Shown: positions 46,713 to 55,605 of the stretch, piece by piece
Position numbering within the stretch: position 1 is the stretch's first letter
Layout of the letters: every line of letters begins with the position of its first letter
Assembly (NCBI RefSeq): GCF_019464495.1
Contig: NZ_CP080492.1
Coordinates: forward strand, 930,001 to 994,000
DNA: 64,000 bases
Origin: Leucobacter luti
GTDB taxonomy: Bacteria > Actinomycetota > Actinomycetes > Actinomycetales > Microbacteriaceae
Direction of reading: 5' to 3'
Program-made: the position numbers and the translations under genes
Notes under the pieces: generated by a model
Seen by the model: the letters and a program-made list of their open reading frames with translations, nothing else
Told to the model about the DNA's origin: nothing
Databases searched by the model: none

Positions 46713-47606
46713 ATGTCTCGTATCGCTGCACGACGTCGTGTCACTCGATTGACGGCTGGGACACGGTCCACGCAACGCGTTGACTTCCTCGCGGTCGAAG
46801 AGCCGCTTGAAATTCGCGTGCTCGGAAAGTCGCTCGCGGTCACCATGCGCTCCCCCGGCTACGACGTGGAATTGGCCGCAGGCTTCCTCGTGTCCGAAGG
46901 AGTGATCCACGCCGCTGAACACTTCACCACGGCGCGATACTGCGCAGGCGCAACGGCCGACGAGGGGAACACCTACAACGTGCTCGACATCACCCTGGCA
47001 CCGGGCGTCGCCCCTCCCGATCCGAGCTTGGCCCGCAACTTCACCACGACCAGTGCGTGCGGCCTCTGCGGCAAGGCAAGCATCGAGGCGGTCCACACCC
47101 AAACCCAGTTCACCGTCGAAGACGATCCCCTCTCGATTGACGCCAGCACGCTCATCAGCTTTCCCGACACGTTGCGCGCCGAACAGGCGATCTTCGAGCG
47201 CACGGGTGGGCTGCACGCGGCAGCGCTGTTCGATGGCGCCACCGGAGAGATGCTCGTGTTGCGCGAGGATGTCGGCCGCCACAACGCCGTCGACAAAGTC
47301 GTGGGTTGGGCGCTGATGCGCGATCTCCTTCCTGCGCGCTCATGCGTTCTCATGGTCTCTGGCCGCGCCAGCTTCGAGCTCACGCAGAAGGCCTTGATGG
47401 CAGGCATCCCGATGCTCAGCGCCGTCTCGGCACCGTCGTCGCTCGCAGCCGATCTTGCTGAGGAAGCCGGGCTCACGCTCGTCGGCTTCCTTCGCGGCGA
47501 TTCGATGGTCATTTACAGCCGCCCGGATCGCATCACGAACCTCGGCGAGGACGCAGACCCTGAACAGGGTCCAGCGCTCGTCGGCGAGAAAGCAGGACAG
47601 CCATGA
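46713..47606 (+). CDS. fdhD: Formate dehydrogenase accessory sulfurtransferase FdhD
   Basis: FdhD transfers sulfur from a cysteine desulfurase to the molybdenum cofactor of formate dehydrogenase. The 297-residue protein has the sulfur-carrying CxxC in [15 protein letters not shown] (near residue 115) and the conserved [19 protein letters not shown] block. The frame is open upstream, but the ATG at 46713 fits [19 protein letters not shown]. It is divergent from moeA and overlaps the start of the oxidoreductase gene by four bases (ATGA), giving a clear functional pair. Confidence 0.95.
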   Translation: MSRIAARRRVTRLTAGTRSTQRVDFLAVEEPLEIRVLGKSLAVTMRSPGYDVELAAGFLVSEGVIHAAEHFTTARYCAGATADEGNTYNVLDITLAPGVAPPDPSLARNFTTTSACGLCGKASIEAVHTQTQFTVEDDPLSIDASTLISFPDTLRAEQAIFERTGGLHAAALFDGATGEMLVLREDVGRHNAVDKVVGWALMRDLLPARSCVLMVSGRASFELTQKALMAGIPMLSAVSAPSSLAADLAEEAGLTLVGFLRGDSMVIYSRPDRITNLGEDADPEQGPALVGEKAGQP

Positions 47607-49927
47607 CCCCTTCTGCCCCGATCGAAGACTTCTCCGACGCTGAGCTCGAGGTGACGGAGCCGAAAGACTACGCTGCCGGTTTCGGGGGCGTGTACCACTC
47701 TATGAAGCCGTCCCTCACCGAGCTGGGGCTGGTCCGCACCGCCAAGCTGATGCTGAAAATTAACCAGAAAGACGGCTTCGACTGCATGAGCTGTGCGTGG
47801 CCCGACCCGGGGCACCGCAAGATCGCGGAGTTCTGTGAGAATGGCAGCAAGGCCGTCACATGGGAGGCGACACCGGTCACCGTGCCGCGAGAGTTTTGGG
47901 CAGAGCACTCGCTCACCTCGCTCGAGGACAAAACGGAGTACTGGCTCGGGATGCAGGGTCGCATCACCGAGCCTGTCTACCGACCACGGGGCAGCGATCA
48001 CTATGAGCCCATCAGCTGGGACCGAGCGTACGGGGTCGTTGCCGAGCACCTGAACGCACTCGAGCACCCGAACGAGGCCGCGTTTTACACGAGCGGACGC
48101 GCGTCAAATGAGGCGGCGTTTCTCTATCAGCTGTTCGCACGCATGCTCGGCACGAACAATCTCCCCGATTGCTCGAACATGTGTCATGAGTCGACAGGCA
48201 CGGCGATGCAGTACGCGGTGGGGATCGGGAAGTCGACGATCGCCTACGATGACTTCGGCAAGTCTGATCTGATCATCATCATGGGACAGAACCCTGGCAC
48301 GAACCACCCTCGAATGCTCACAGCGCTGCAGGAGGCGAAGGAAAACGGAGCCCGGATCGTCGCGGTGAACCCCATGCCGGAGGCGGGACTCAAAGGCTAC
48401 AAAGACCCGCAGCGCGTGCGTGGGTATCTCGGGAAGGCGACCGAGATTGCTGATCAGTTTCTGAAGATCCGTCTCGGCGGCGACATGGCGCTGCTGCAGG
48501 CAGTCTCGAAGCGTGTGCTCGCTGCGGAGCGTGCGCACCCCGGCACCGTGCTGGACCAGGAGTTCATCGCGGAGTATTGCGATGGCTTCGAGGAATTCGC
48601 CGCCCACATCGACGCCGTTGACGAGCGCGAAGTCGAACAGGCCACTGGGCTGAGCGCGGCCGAGATCGATGAACTCGCAGACCGCTATCTGGCGTCCGAG
48701 CGGGTCATTATTGCCTGGGCGATGGGCATTACGCAGCACCGCCGCGGCGTCGATACGATCAAAGAAATTATCAACTTGCTCCTGCTGCGCGGCAACATCG
48801 GGAAGCCAGGGGCCGGAGCCTCTCCCATCCGCGGCCACTCAAATGTGCAGGGTGACCGCACGATGGGCGTGTGGGAGCAGATGCCCGACTCATTTCTCGA
48901 CGCCCTCGGCACAGAGTTCGGCTTCGAGCCTCCGCGCGACCACGGCGTTGACGCGGTGCATGGGATCCGGGCACTGGATCACGGCAAGCTCAAAGTGTGG
49001 ATGGGCTTGGGTGGCAACCTCCTCGGCGCGATCTCAGACACCAACCTCGCGGAGTCTGCGATGCGCAAGACGAAGCTCAGCGTGCAACTGTCCACGAAGC
49101 TCAACCGCTCGCACGTGATTACGGGCGAGGAGGCACTCATCCTCCCGGTGCTCGGTCGGACCGAGGTCGATATGCAGCGCTCGGGCCCGCAGTATGTCAC
49201 CGTTGAGGACTCCGTGTGCGCGGTGCACGCCTCGCACGGGCAGATCGAACCGATCTCTGCTGAGGTGCGCTCCGAGACGGCGATCGTCGCGGGGATCGCG
49301 AACGCAACGCTCGGTGATCGCTATGACGTCGACTGGCTCGGCATGATCGACAATTACGATGTGATCCGGGACCACATCTCACGGGTCGTGCCGGGCTGCG
49401 CAAACTACAACGAGAAAACCCGCAGCCGTGAAGGCTTCGTATTGCCGAATGGGCCGCGCGACAGCCGGCACTTCCCCACAGCAACGGGGAAAGCGCGGAT
49501 CACCGTCAACGAGTTGGAGCCGGTCGAGTGCCCGCCCGGGCGGCTGCTGCTACAGACGCTCCGGTCGCACGACCAGTTCAATACGACGATCTACAGCTTG
49601 AACGACCGCTACCGGGGAATCAAGAAGGGGCGATCGGTGATCTTCGTGCACCCCGACGATCTCGCCGAACTCGGGCTCGAAGACGGGCAGACGGTCGACA
49701 TCTTCAGTGAGTGGAAAGACGAGCCGGATCGCGTGCTGCGCGGTTTCCGCACGGTCGCGTTCCCAACGGCACGCGGGTGCGCCGCAGCGTACTTCCCCGA
49801 GGCGAACGTGCTCGTACCGCTCGATAGCACGGCGCTCGGGAGCAACACTCCGGTGTCGAAAGCGATCGTGATTCGGATGGCGCCGTCGAGCACTCCCGTT
49901 GGGGTAGGGCGCCCGGTCGTCGTGTAG
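47603..49927 (+). CDS. FdhF/YdeP family molybdopterin oxidoreductase (formate dehydrogenase-like)
   Basis: The 774-residue protein is a bis-MGD oxidoreductase of the FdhF/YdeP type. It has a short cysteine motif [12 protein letters not shown] near residue 57, MoCo-binding segments [16 protein letters not shown] (likely Mo-ligand cysteine) and [19 protein letters not shown], and a C-terminal dinucleotide-binding domain. No four-iron ferredoxin-like domain is present and no beta subunit is encoded next to it. Coupling to fdhD supports formate oxidation. YdeP relatives are tied to acid resistance, so the substrate is inferred. Confidence 0.87.
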   Translation: MTPSAPIEDFSDAELEVTEPKDYAAGFGGVYHSMKPSLTELGLVRTAKLMLKINQKDGFDCMSCAWPDPGHRKIAEFCENGSKAVTWEATPVTVPREFWAEHSLTSLEDKTEYWLGMQGRITEPVYRPRGSDHYEPISWDRAYGVVAEHLNALEHPNEAAFYTSGRASNEAAFLYQLFARMLGTNNLPDCSNMCHESTGTAMQYAVGIGKSTIAYDDFGKSDLIIIMGQNPGTNHPRMLTALQEAKENGARIVAVNPMPEAGLKGYKDPQRVRGYLGKATEIADQFLKIRLGGDMALLQAVSKRVLAAERAHPGTVLDQEFIAEYCDGFEEFAAHIDAVDEREVEQATGLSAAEIDELADRYLASERVIIAWAMGITQHRRGVDTIKEIINLLLLRGNIGKPGAGASPIRGHSNVQGDRTMGVWEQMPDSFLDALGTEFGFEPPRDHGVDAVHGIRALDHGKLKVWMGLGGNLLGAISDTNLAESAMRKTKLSVQLSTKLNRSHVITGEEALILPVLGRTEVDMQRSGPQYVTVEDSVCAVHASHGQIEPISAEVRSETAIVAGIANATLGDRYDVDWLGMIDNYDVIRDHISRVVPGCANYNEKTRSREGFVLPNGPRDSRHFPTATGKARITVNELEPVECPPGRLLLQTLRSHDQFNTTIYSLNDRYRGIKKGRSVIFVHPDDLAELGLEDGQTVDIFSEWKDEPDRVLRGFRTVAFPTARGCAAAYFPEANVLVPLDSTALGSNTPVSKAIVIRMAPSSTPVGVGRPVVV

Positions 49928-49931
49928 CTGG

Positions 49932-49997
49932 GCACAGCATTGAAGCGGGACGGTTGGTGATTCGTGATCTGCCAGCCGCCCCGCTTCAGGGCTGTGC
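49932..49997. terminator. Long imperfect hairpin between convergent oxidoreductase and fmdA
   Basis: An 18-nt arm (49941-49958) pairs with 49971-49988 with a few G-U or A-G positions. An outer GCACAGC/GCTGTGC stem (49932-49938 with 49991-49997) extends it. It probably stops transcription from both sides. Confidence 0.7.
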
Positions 49998-50007
49998 TCC
50001 GCGCGGA

Positions 50008-51264
50008 CTATCCGAAGGAGGCGCGTGGAGCTCCCATCCCCGGGTCGATCTGCACCGGTCCCGCAGCCGTCGGCTCGATGCTGAAGTCAAAGATGCCCGT
50101 GGGCAGGTACACCGTTGAACACGAGTTCGGAATATCGACGACGCCGGACAGTCTGCCCTCGATCGGCGCTGCGCCGAGCAGCAGATACGCCTGCTCCGGG
50201 CTGTAGCCAAACTTGGTGAGGTAGTCGATTGCGTGCAGGCACGCGCGCTGGTACGACAGATGCGAGTCGAGATAGCGCTGCTCACCGTCGAGCGTGACCG
50301 AGGTGCCTGAGAACGCGAGCCACTGGCTGTACTGTGGCTCGACATTGCCAGGCATAAAGATCGCGTTCTCGGACACGCCGTAGGTCTCCATCCCACCGCG
50401 AATGATGTCGACTCGGAGGTCGATGAAGCCACCCATTTCGATAGCGCCGCAGAACGTGATTTCGCCGTCGCCCTGCGAGAAGTGCAGATCTCCGACGGAG
50501 AGGTTCCCGCCGTCGACGAACACGGGATAGAAGATGCGACTGCCCTTGCTCAAGTTCTTGATGTCTTGGTTGCCGCCGTTTTCGCGCGGAGGTGCGGTAC
50601 GAGCCGCCTCGGAGCCAACGCGAGCTCGCTCCGACTCGGGGAGAGCACCGAGCACTGCGTGCTCTGCCTCGGGCGGGAGCGCCAGCGGAGGCACTCGCAG
50701 TGGATCGGTCGCGATCAACGCGCCCTCGCGAGCATTCCATCGCGCGAGCAGCTCTTTCGACGGCGCAGTTCCCATGAGGCCGGGGTGGATGATGCCGGTG
50801 AATGAGACACCTGGGATGTGGCGCGAGGTCGCAGTCTGGCCGCTGAAATCCCAAATCGCCTTGTATGCATCAGGGAACTGATCGGTCAGGAAGCTGCCAC
50901 CGTTTTGCTTCGCAAAGATTCCGGTGTAGCCCCAGCCCTGCCCAGCAAGCGGGCCAGAGTCCTCCTGCGGGATGGGGCCGACGTCGAGAATATCGACGAC
51001 CAGCAGGTCACCGGGTTTCGCGCCCTCGACCGCAAACGGTCCGCTGAGTGTGTGCACTGTCAAGAGCGGAGCGTCGAGGATGTCCTGCGCAGAATCGTCG
51101 TTCTTGATCGCCCCGTCAAACCACTCGCGGCAGTCAACACGGAAGCTGTCGCCCGGTTTCACAGTGGCCACCGGTGGAATTTCAGGGTGCCATCGATTGT
51201 GCCCGATCTGGGCCTGCTCGGTGAACCTCTTGTCGGAATCCAGGGTGAAAATGTGTTCGGGCAT
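50008..51264 (-). CDS. fmdA: Formamidase (acetamidase/formamidase family)
   Basis: FmdA hydrolyses formamide to formate and ammonia. The 418-residue protein shows the family layout: IGHNRWHPEIPPVATVKPGD near residue 22, CREWFDGAIKNDDSA, GPLAGQGWGYTGIFAKQNGG, FTGIIHPGLMGTAPS and LHFSQGDGEITFCGAIEMGG. Neighbouring fdhD-oxidoreductase would use the formate, and HutG elsewhere in the window produces formamide. Acetamide is an alternative substrate. fmdB lies 91 nt upstream on the same strand. Confidence 0.92.
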   Translation of the reverse strand: MPEHIFTLDSDKRFTEQAQIGHNRWHPEIPPVATVKPGDSFRVDCREWFDGAIKNDDSAQDILDAPLLTVHTLSGPFAVEGAKPGDLLVVDILDVGPIPQEDSGPLAGQGWGYTGIFAKQNGGSFLTDQFPDAYKAIWDFSGQTATSRHIPGVSFTGIIHPGLMGTAPSKELLARWNAREGALIATDPLRVPPLALPPEAEHAVLGALPESERARVGSEAARTAPPRENGGNQDIKNLSKGSRIFYPVFVDGGNLSVGDLHFSQGDGEITFCGAIEMGGFIDLRVDIIRGGMETYGVSENAIFMPGNVEPQYSQWLAFSGTSVTLDGEQRYLDSHLSYQRACLHAIDYLTKFGYSPEQAYLLLGAAPIEGRLSGVVDIPNSCSTVYLPTGIFDFSIEPTAAGPVQIDPGMGAPRASFG

Positions 51265-51355
51265 CTGGCGCTCCTTTATTCTCGATGTGTCCTACAGGCC
51301 GACAGCCGCGCCGCCAGCCAGTGCCAGGCGGCTCACAACTGCGCCGCCCTGGGTC

Positions 51356-51643
51356 CTAGGGCCGCGGTAACTTCGCGTGCAACGGGTTGTGGGTGACGGG
51401 CTGCGTGCGCGCAGGGCCGCGCGGTGGCGGCCCGCTCACCACGGTGGGCTCGTGAGCGCTCGCCGCAGCACGGTCCATCAGGCCAAATGCTGCGCTGCCA
51501 GCCGCCGAAAGGTGCGGCGCGGTAATCACGCGCTTCGCTGGTGCGGCGCACCCGCGGCACGCCATCTCGGACGGAACCTCAGTCATGGGAAAGAGCGCTT
51601 CGAAGCGACAGCCCTCCGCACACTGGTAGCTGTAGTTCGGCAT
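51356..51643 (-). CDS. fmdB: FmdB family zinc-ribbon protein
   Basis: The 95-residue protein has an N-terminal zinc ribbon: MPNYSYQCAEGCRFEALFPM and EMACRGCAAPAKRVITAP supply four cysteines (two CxxxC/CxxC pairs). A Pro/Ala-rich tail follows. FmdB proteins accompany formamidase or amidase genes and are thought to be regulatory (family knowledge). The ATG at 51643 is chosen over a GTG two codons earlier. Confidence 0.85.
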   Translation of the reverse strand: MPNYSYQCAEGCRFEALFPMTEVPSEMACRGCAAPAKRVITAPHLSAAGSAAFGLMDRAAASAHEPTVVSGPPPRGPARTQPVTHNPLHAKLPRP

Positions 51644-51683
51644 TCCCACCGTCCTTCTCGTCGTCGCGACACTGCGAGATGAG

Positions 51684-51707
51684 GGGCCCTAGCCACGGCC
51701 AGGGCCC
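51684..51707. other. Hairpin in the fmdB leader
   Basis: GGGCCCT (51684-51690) and AGGGCCC (51701-51707) pair, with further pairing inside the loop. It lies about 40 nt before fmdB on its transcript. It might be part of a regulatory RNA; I could not match it to a known riboswitch. Confidence 0.4.
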
Positions 51708-51817
51708 GTTCGCGCGGGGAAACTCGCATCGAGCCCCACCCGCTTCCTTGGACGGTATCTCCTCGCAGGGACGGCGTCAACGGTGCACGGCACGGACAGC
51801 TCTAAGGCAAAACCGCA

Positions 51818-51864
51818 GGTGCTGCACCGCTTCCTTTCCAGGAACGCATCTGCGTGGCTAGACT
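51818..51864 (+). promoter_or_regulatory. Palindrome and near-leaderless promoter before the Mop-domain gene
   Basis: GGTGC-T-GCACC (51818-51828) is a perfect palindrome in the fmdB / Mop-gene divergent region. TTTCCA (51835-51840) and TAGACT (51859-51864) with an 18-nt spacer form a possible promoter only 7 nt before the ATG at 51872, so that mRNA may be almost leaderless. Confidence 0.4.
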
Positions 51865-51871
51865 GCCGAAC

Positions 51872-52270
51872 ATGACAGATTTCAGGATTAGTGAGGCTGC
51901 CCGCCTCATCGGTGTCAGTGACGACACTGTGCGTCGCTGGGCAGCAGATGGACTCCTCGACGCACGAGACGATGCCTCGGGACGCCGCATCGTGTCCGGC
52001 GCTTCGCTCGCACGTCGCGCCATCGAGCTCGCCCCGACGGGCGATGATGACTCCCCCGTGCGCCGCAGTGCACGCAATCGCTTCACCGGCATTGTCACGG
52101 GAGTCGAGCGCTCAGGTCTCGTCGCGCAGGTGAGCCTGCAGTGCGGACCGAACCGAGTCGTGTCGCTCATGACCTCAGAAGCACTCGACGATCTCCGCAT
52201 CGAAGTGGGCTCCCGTGCAACCGCGCTCGTGAAGGCCACGACGGTGATCATCGAGACGGAGCGGCGCTGA
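51872..52270 (+). CDS. Helix-turn-helix plus TOBE (Mop) domain protein, molybdate-linked
   Basis: The 132-residue protein combines an excisionase/MerR-like helix-turn-helix (about residues 1-48: FRISEAARLIGVSDDTVRRW) with one TOBE/Mop domain (about 66-130: RNRFTGIVTGVERSGLVAQV, LRIEVGSRATALVKATTVII). Mop domains bind molybdate or tungstate. It overlaps modA by one base (TGATG), so it is the first gene of a modA-modB(-moaA) operon and probably senses molybdate to regulate it. It is a minimal analogue of ModE in layout. Target sites are unknown. Confidence 0.87.
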   Translation: MTDFRISEAARLIGVSDDTVRRWAADGLLDARDDASGRRIVSGASLARRAIELAPTGDDDSPVRRSARNRFTGIVTGVERSGLVAQVSLQCGPNRVVSLMTSEALDDLRIEVGSRATALVKATTVIIETERR

Positions 52271-53127
52271 TGCGCCGGCAGCGGGTCACCGCACTCCTGG
52301 CACTCACACTCACCGCCCTCGCGGGCATCGCCCTCACCGGCTGCTCCGCAGCACCGGGTGCCACGCCAGAGCCGGCCGCGACACCGACAGACCGGAGTCC
52401 GGTCGAGGATCACGTGCAGGGCACACTCACTATCGCAGCTGCGGCATCGCTGCAGCCGGCGTTCGAAGAGCTGACAACAGAGTTCACGAAGCTTCACCCC
52501 GACGTCACCGTCGATCAGCTCACGTTCGACGGCTCCTCGGTGCTGGCCGCTCAGATCATTGCCGGCGCCCCCATCGACGTGTTCGCGTCGGCCGACGAAG
52601 CCAACATGCAAAAAGTGGCAGATGCCCAGTTGCTTGCAAGCGACCCGATCCCCTTCGCACGCAGCAGTCTCGAAATCGCGGTCGCCCCCGGCAACCCGCT
52701 CGGGATCACGACGCTCGCAGATCTCGGCGCTCCGACCCAGCTCGCTGGAGCGGGGGCGGCGGGGGACGCACCGGTGGTGGTGATCTGCGCGGCAGAGGTA
52801 CCGTGCGGTGCGGCGTCACACCGGCTCCTCGACCGCGATGGGGTTGCTCTCACTCCTGCCAGCGAAGAACAAAACGTCACGGCGGTCCTCACAAAAGTGG
52901 CCGCTGGCGAGGCAGACGCAGGCCTCATCTACCGCTCCGACGTGTTGCGCTCAGGCGGCGATGTCGAGGGCATCGAGATCGCCGGGTCGGCGGATGCGGC
53001 CGGCCTGTACGTGATCGCGCCGATCGCCGAGTCCGCTGCACCTGAGGCCGCGCTCGCGTTCGCAGAGTTCATGCGCAGCCCGGAGGTGCAGGCGCGGTTC
53101 GAAGAGCTCGGGTTCGGGCAGGCGTGA
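52270..53127 (+). CDS. modA: Molybdate ABC transporter substrate-binding lipoprotein
   Basis: ModA binds extracellular molybdate. The 285-residue protein starts with a lipoprotein signal (lipobox LTGC near residue 22) and a Thr/Pro/Ala linker. The family segments LTIAAAASLQPAFEELTTEF, APIDVFASADEANMQKV and the C-terminal EAALAFAEFMRSPEVQARFE follow. Its ATG shares a base with the preceding stop. modB begins inside its stop (GTGA). Confidence 0.94.
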   Translation: MRRQRVTALLALTLTALAGIALTGCSAAPGATPEPAATPTDRSPVEDHVQGTLTIAAAASLQPAFEELTTEFTKLHPDVTVDQLTFDGSSVLAAQIIAGAPIDVFASADEANMQKVADAQLLASDPIPFARSSLEIAVAPGNPLGITTLADLGAPTQLAGAGAAGDAPVVVICAAEVPCGAASHRLLDRDGVALTPASEEQNVTAVLTKVAAGEADAGLIYRSDVLRSGGDVEGIEIAGSADAAGLYVIAPIAESAAPEAALAFAEFMRSPEVQARFEELGFGQA

Positions 53128-53926
53128 GCGAGCGCGCAGCGGGGATCCCGGGAGGCCTGTATATTCCGGCCGCTGTCGGGGGCGGGCTGCTGCTCCTGCC
53201 GCTGATCGCGCTACTCGCTCGAATCGATTGGGCGACGATCCCGAACATGCTCGTCGCCCCAGAGACGGCGAATGCGCTGAGAGTCTCGCTCGTCACCGCC
53301 GCAACCGCAACCGCGCTGTGCCTCGTGCTGGGGATCCCCCTCGCACTGGTGATCGCGCGAGCGCGCGGGTGGCTGGCCACTGCGCTGCGCGCGCTCGTCA
53401 CACTCCCGCTGGTGCTGCCGCCGCTCGTCGGGGGCTTGCGCTCCTGTCACTGCTCGGGCGGGGCGGGGTGCTGGGCGACTGGCTCGCTGAGCTGGGGATA
53501 CGAATTCCGTTCACCACCGTCGCCGTAATCATTGCGCAGACGTTTGTCGCCCTCCCGTTTCTCGTCATTTCGGTCGAGGGCGCACTGCGCAGCCTGCATC
53601 CTGAATATGAGGAGGCCGCCGCGACGCTCGGGGCCTCACCCACGAGCGTGCTCTTTCGGATCACGATTCCGCTGATCGCTCCTGGCTTGGTGGCCGGCAC
53701 GATTCTGAGTTTCACCCGTGCGCTCGGTGAATTCGGCGCCACTGCGCTTTTCGCTGGCAACGCGGCTGGCACAACCCGAACGGTGCCGATGGCGATCTAC
53801 ACCGCGTTCAATGGGGCCGGGGTCACACAGGACACGGCCCTCGCGCTCTCACTGATCCTCATCGCCGTCGCAGTGACCGCGCTCGCGGTGCTGCGGGGGC
53901 GGACCAGCAGCGCAGCTCGCGCGTAA
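53124..53926 (+). pseudogene. modB: Molybdate ABC transporter permease, frameshifted
   Basis: ModB forms the molybdate channel. The first frame covers three helices to LPLVLPPLVGGL; the other frame continues with ALLSLLGRGGVLGDWLAELG, the EAA-type loop EEAAATLGASPTSVLFRITIP and the end. One missing G in the run at 53430-53434 restores 267 residues. The GTG start overlaps the modA stop. No modC ATPase gene follows; moaA comes next. Confidence 0.9.
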
Positions 53927-53986
53927 CGGCCAGCCTGGCCGGGCGACTCACGCCGGTGATAGTGTGGCGGCGCAGGGGGTGCACAG

Positions 53987-55084
53987 ATGGCACAGCGAAG
54001 TCGGCTCTCACTGAGTCCGAGGTCGAGCGAGCCCGGACGCGCCGCCCAACTGCCTTCGGCCGGGTTTCCTGATGCACGCGGTCGCGAGCTGCGCGATCTG
54101 CGGATCTCAATCACAGATCGCTGCAATTTCCGCTGCGTCTACTGCATGCCGAAGGAGATATTCGGCAGCGACTACCAGTTCATGGATCGCGAGCAACTGC
54201 TGAGCTTCGACGAGATCACACGGCTCGCCACTGCGGCGGTGTCGCTTGGAGTGGACAAACTGCGGATTACCGGGGGCGAGCCACTCTTACGGCGTGGAGT
54301 CGAGGATCTGATCGCACGTCTCGCAGAGCTGCGCACCCCGGAGGGCAAACGCCCAGACCTCGCGCTGACCACAAACGGATCCGCGCTGCGCGTGAAAGCT
54401 GACGCACTCAAGGCCGCGGGACTCGACCGGGTAACGGTGTCCGTCGACTCCCTGGACGACACCAGATTTCAGGCCATCAACGATGTGCGTTTCCCGGTGA
54501 GTCGAGTGCTCGACGGACTCGCTGCTGCTGAGGCGGTAGGGCTCGGGCCGATCAAGATCAACGCGGTGGTGAAACGCGGGGTGAACGACGACGAGATCGT
54601 ACCGCTCGCCGAGTACTTCCGCGAGCGCGGCTGGACTCTGCGCTTTATTGAGTACATGGACGTTGGCGCATCGAATGGTTGGGTACTTGAGGACGTGGTG
54701 CCATCGGCAGAGATCGTGGCGCGCATCTCTGCGGTGCGCCCGCTCGAGCCTGCCGCGCCGAGCCGGACGGGCGAGACCGCCAAACGCTGGCGCTATCGGG
54801 ACGGATCCGGTGAGATCGGCGTGATTTCGAGTGTCACCGGAGCCTTCTGCGGCAGCTGCACGCGGGCCAGGATCTCGGCGGAGGGCAAGCTCTACACCTG
54901 CCTGTTTGCGAGCGAGGGCTTCGATCTGCGCGCCCTCGTGCGTGGCGGCGCGAGCGGCGCAGAGATCCGCACGGCGCTCGCCGAGATCTGGGGCGTGCGC
55001 GACGACCGCTACTCGGAGCAGCGCGCCGCACTCGGTGCTCGTCCGGCGCGCTCTCGCATTGAGATGTCGTACATCGGCGGGTAG
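53987..55084 (+). CDS. moaA: GTP 3',8-cyclase MoaA
   Basis: MoaA is the radical-SAM enzyme that starts molybdopterin synthesis from GTP. The 365-residue protein has the first cluster motif [15 protein letters not shown] (CxxxCxxC near residue 45), the SAM-binding GGEPLLRRG, the second cluster [20 protein letters not shown], and the required C-terminal Gly-Gly (MSYIGG). It lies 60 nt after modB. An N-terminal extension of about 30 residues precedes the core. Confidence 0.97.
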   Translation: MAQRSRLSLSPRSSEPGRAAQLPSAGFPDARGRELRDLRISITDRCNFRCVYCMPKEIFGSDYQFMDREQLLSFDEITRLATAAVSLGVDKLRITGGEPLLRRGVEDLIARLAELRTPEGKRPDLALTTNGSALRVKADALKAAGLDRVTVSVDSLDDTRFQAINDVRFPVSRVLDGLAAAEAVGLGPIKINAVVKRGVNDDEIVPLAEYFRERGWTLRFIEYMDVGASNGWVLEDVVPSAEIVARISAVRPLEPAAPSRTGETAKRWRYRDGSGEIGVISSVTGAFCGSCTRARISAEGKLYTCLFASEGFDLRALVRGGASGAEIRTALAEIWGVRDDRYSEQRAALGARPARSRIEMSYIGG

Positions 55085-55118
55085 GGCTCCCGGCTTCGCG
55101 GCCCAGGCCGGCCGTCGG

Positions 55119-55535
55119 TTACAGCCCCACCCACTCGCTGGCGCCGTCGCCGAAGTGTTGACGCTTCCAAATCGGCACCTCCTGTTTGATTCGCTCGACC
55201 AGGCGCTCGATCGCCGCGAAGGCTTCTGCCCGGTGGGGCGCTGCGGCTGCCGCGACGAGGGCGGCATCGCCAATCGCGAGCGAGCCAATCCGGTGCACAG
55301 CTGCCAAGCGCAAGCCGGTGCGCTCGCTCTCTGATGCGACGCAGTCCGCGATGAAGCGCTCGGCGTCCGGATGAGCGCGGTAGTCGAGTGCGTTCACGCC
55401 GCGGCCCCCGTCGTGATCCCGCACGATGCCGTGAAACATGACGAGCGCACCGCAGTCGGCGGCATCAACCGCAGCACGGATCTGTGCTTCGTCAATGGGC
55501 TCCACGACGATGTGGGCGAGCGGGGCGGCTGACAT
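55119..55535 (-). CDS. moaE: Molybdopterin synthase catalytic subunit MoaE
   Basis: MoaE receives sulfur from MoaD thiocarboxylate to turn cyclic pyranopterin monophosphate into molybdopterin. The 138-residue protein contains GALVMFHGIVRDHDGGRGV, LDYRAHPDAERFI, VHRIGSLAIGDAALVAA and the catalytic lysine region IKQEVPIWKRQHF. The frame is open to 55781, but the ATG at 55535 with GAGGAG before it is the family start. It follows moeB on the same strand. Confidence 0.95.
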   Translation of the reverse strand: MSAAPLAHIVVEPIDEAQIRAAVDAADCGALVMFHGIVRDHDGGRGVNALDYRAHPDAERFIADCVASESERTGLRLAAVHRIGSLAIGDAALVAAAAAPHRAEAFAAIERLVERIKQEVPIWKRQHFGDGASEWVGL

Positions 55536-55605
55536 AGTGCTCCTCGGTGAGTGTGTGACAACGGATCCCAATGCGGGTCCGGCTCGGAAGGTGCCGCTGG
55601 CGGAG

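Noticed and set aside
51650..51870. Guanidine (ykkC) riboswitch before fmdB
   Set aside because: I could not find the conserved core of any guanidine riboswitch class by eye; only a generic hairpin is visible.
53430..53434. Two separate half-size ModB proteins
   Set aside because: Neither half has a full permease fold, and the second half lacks a credible start; one missing base gives a normal 267-residue ModB.
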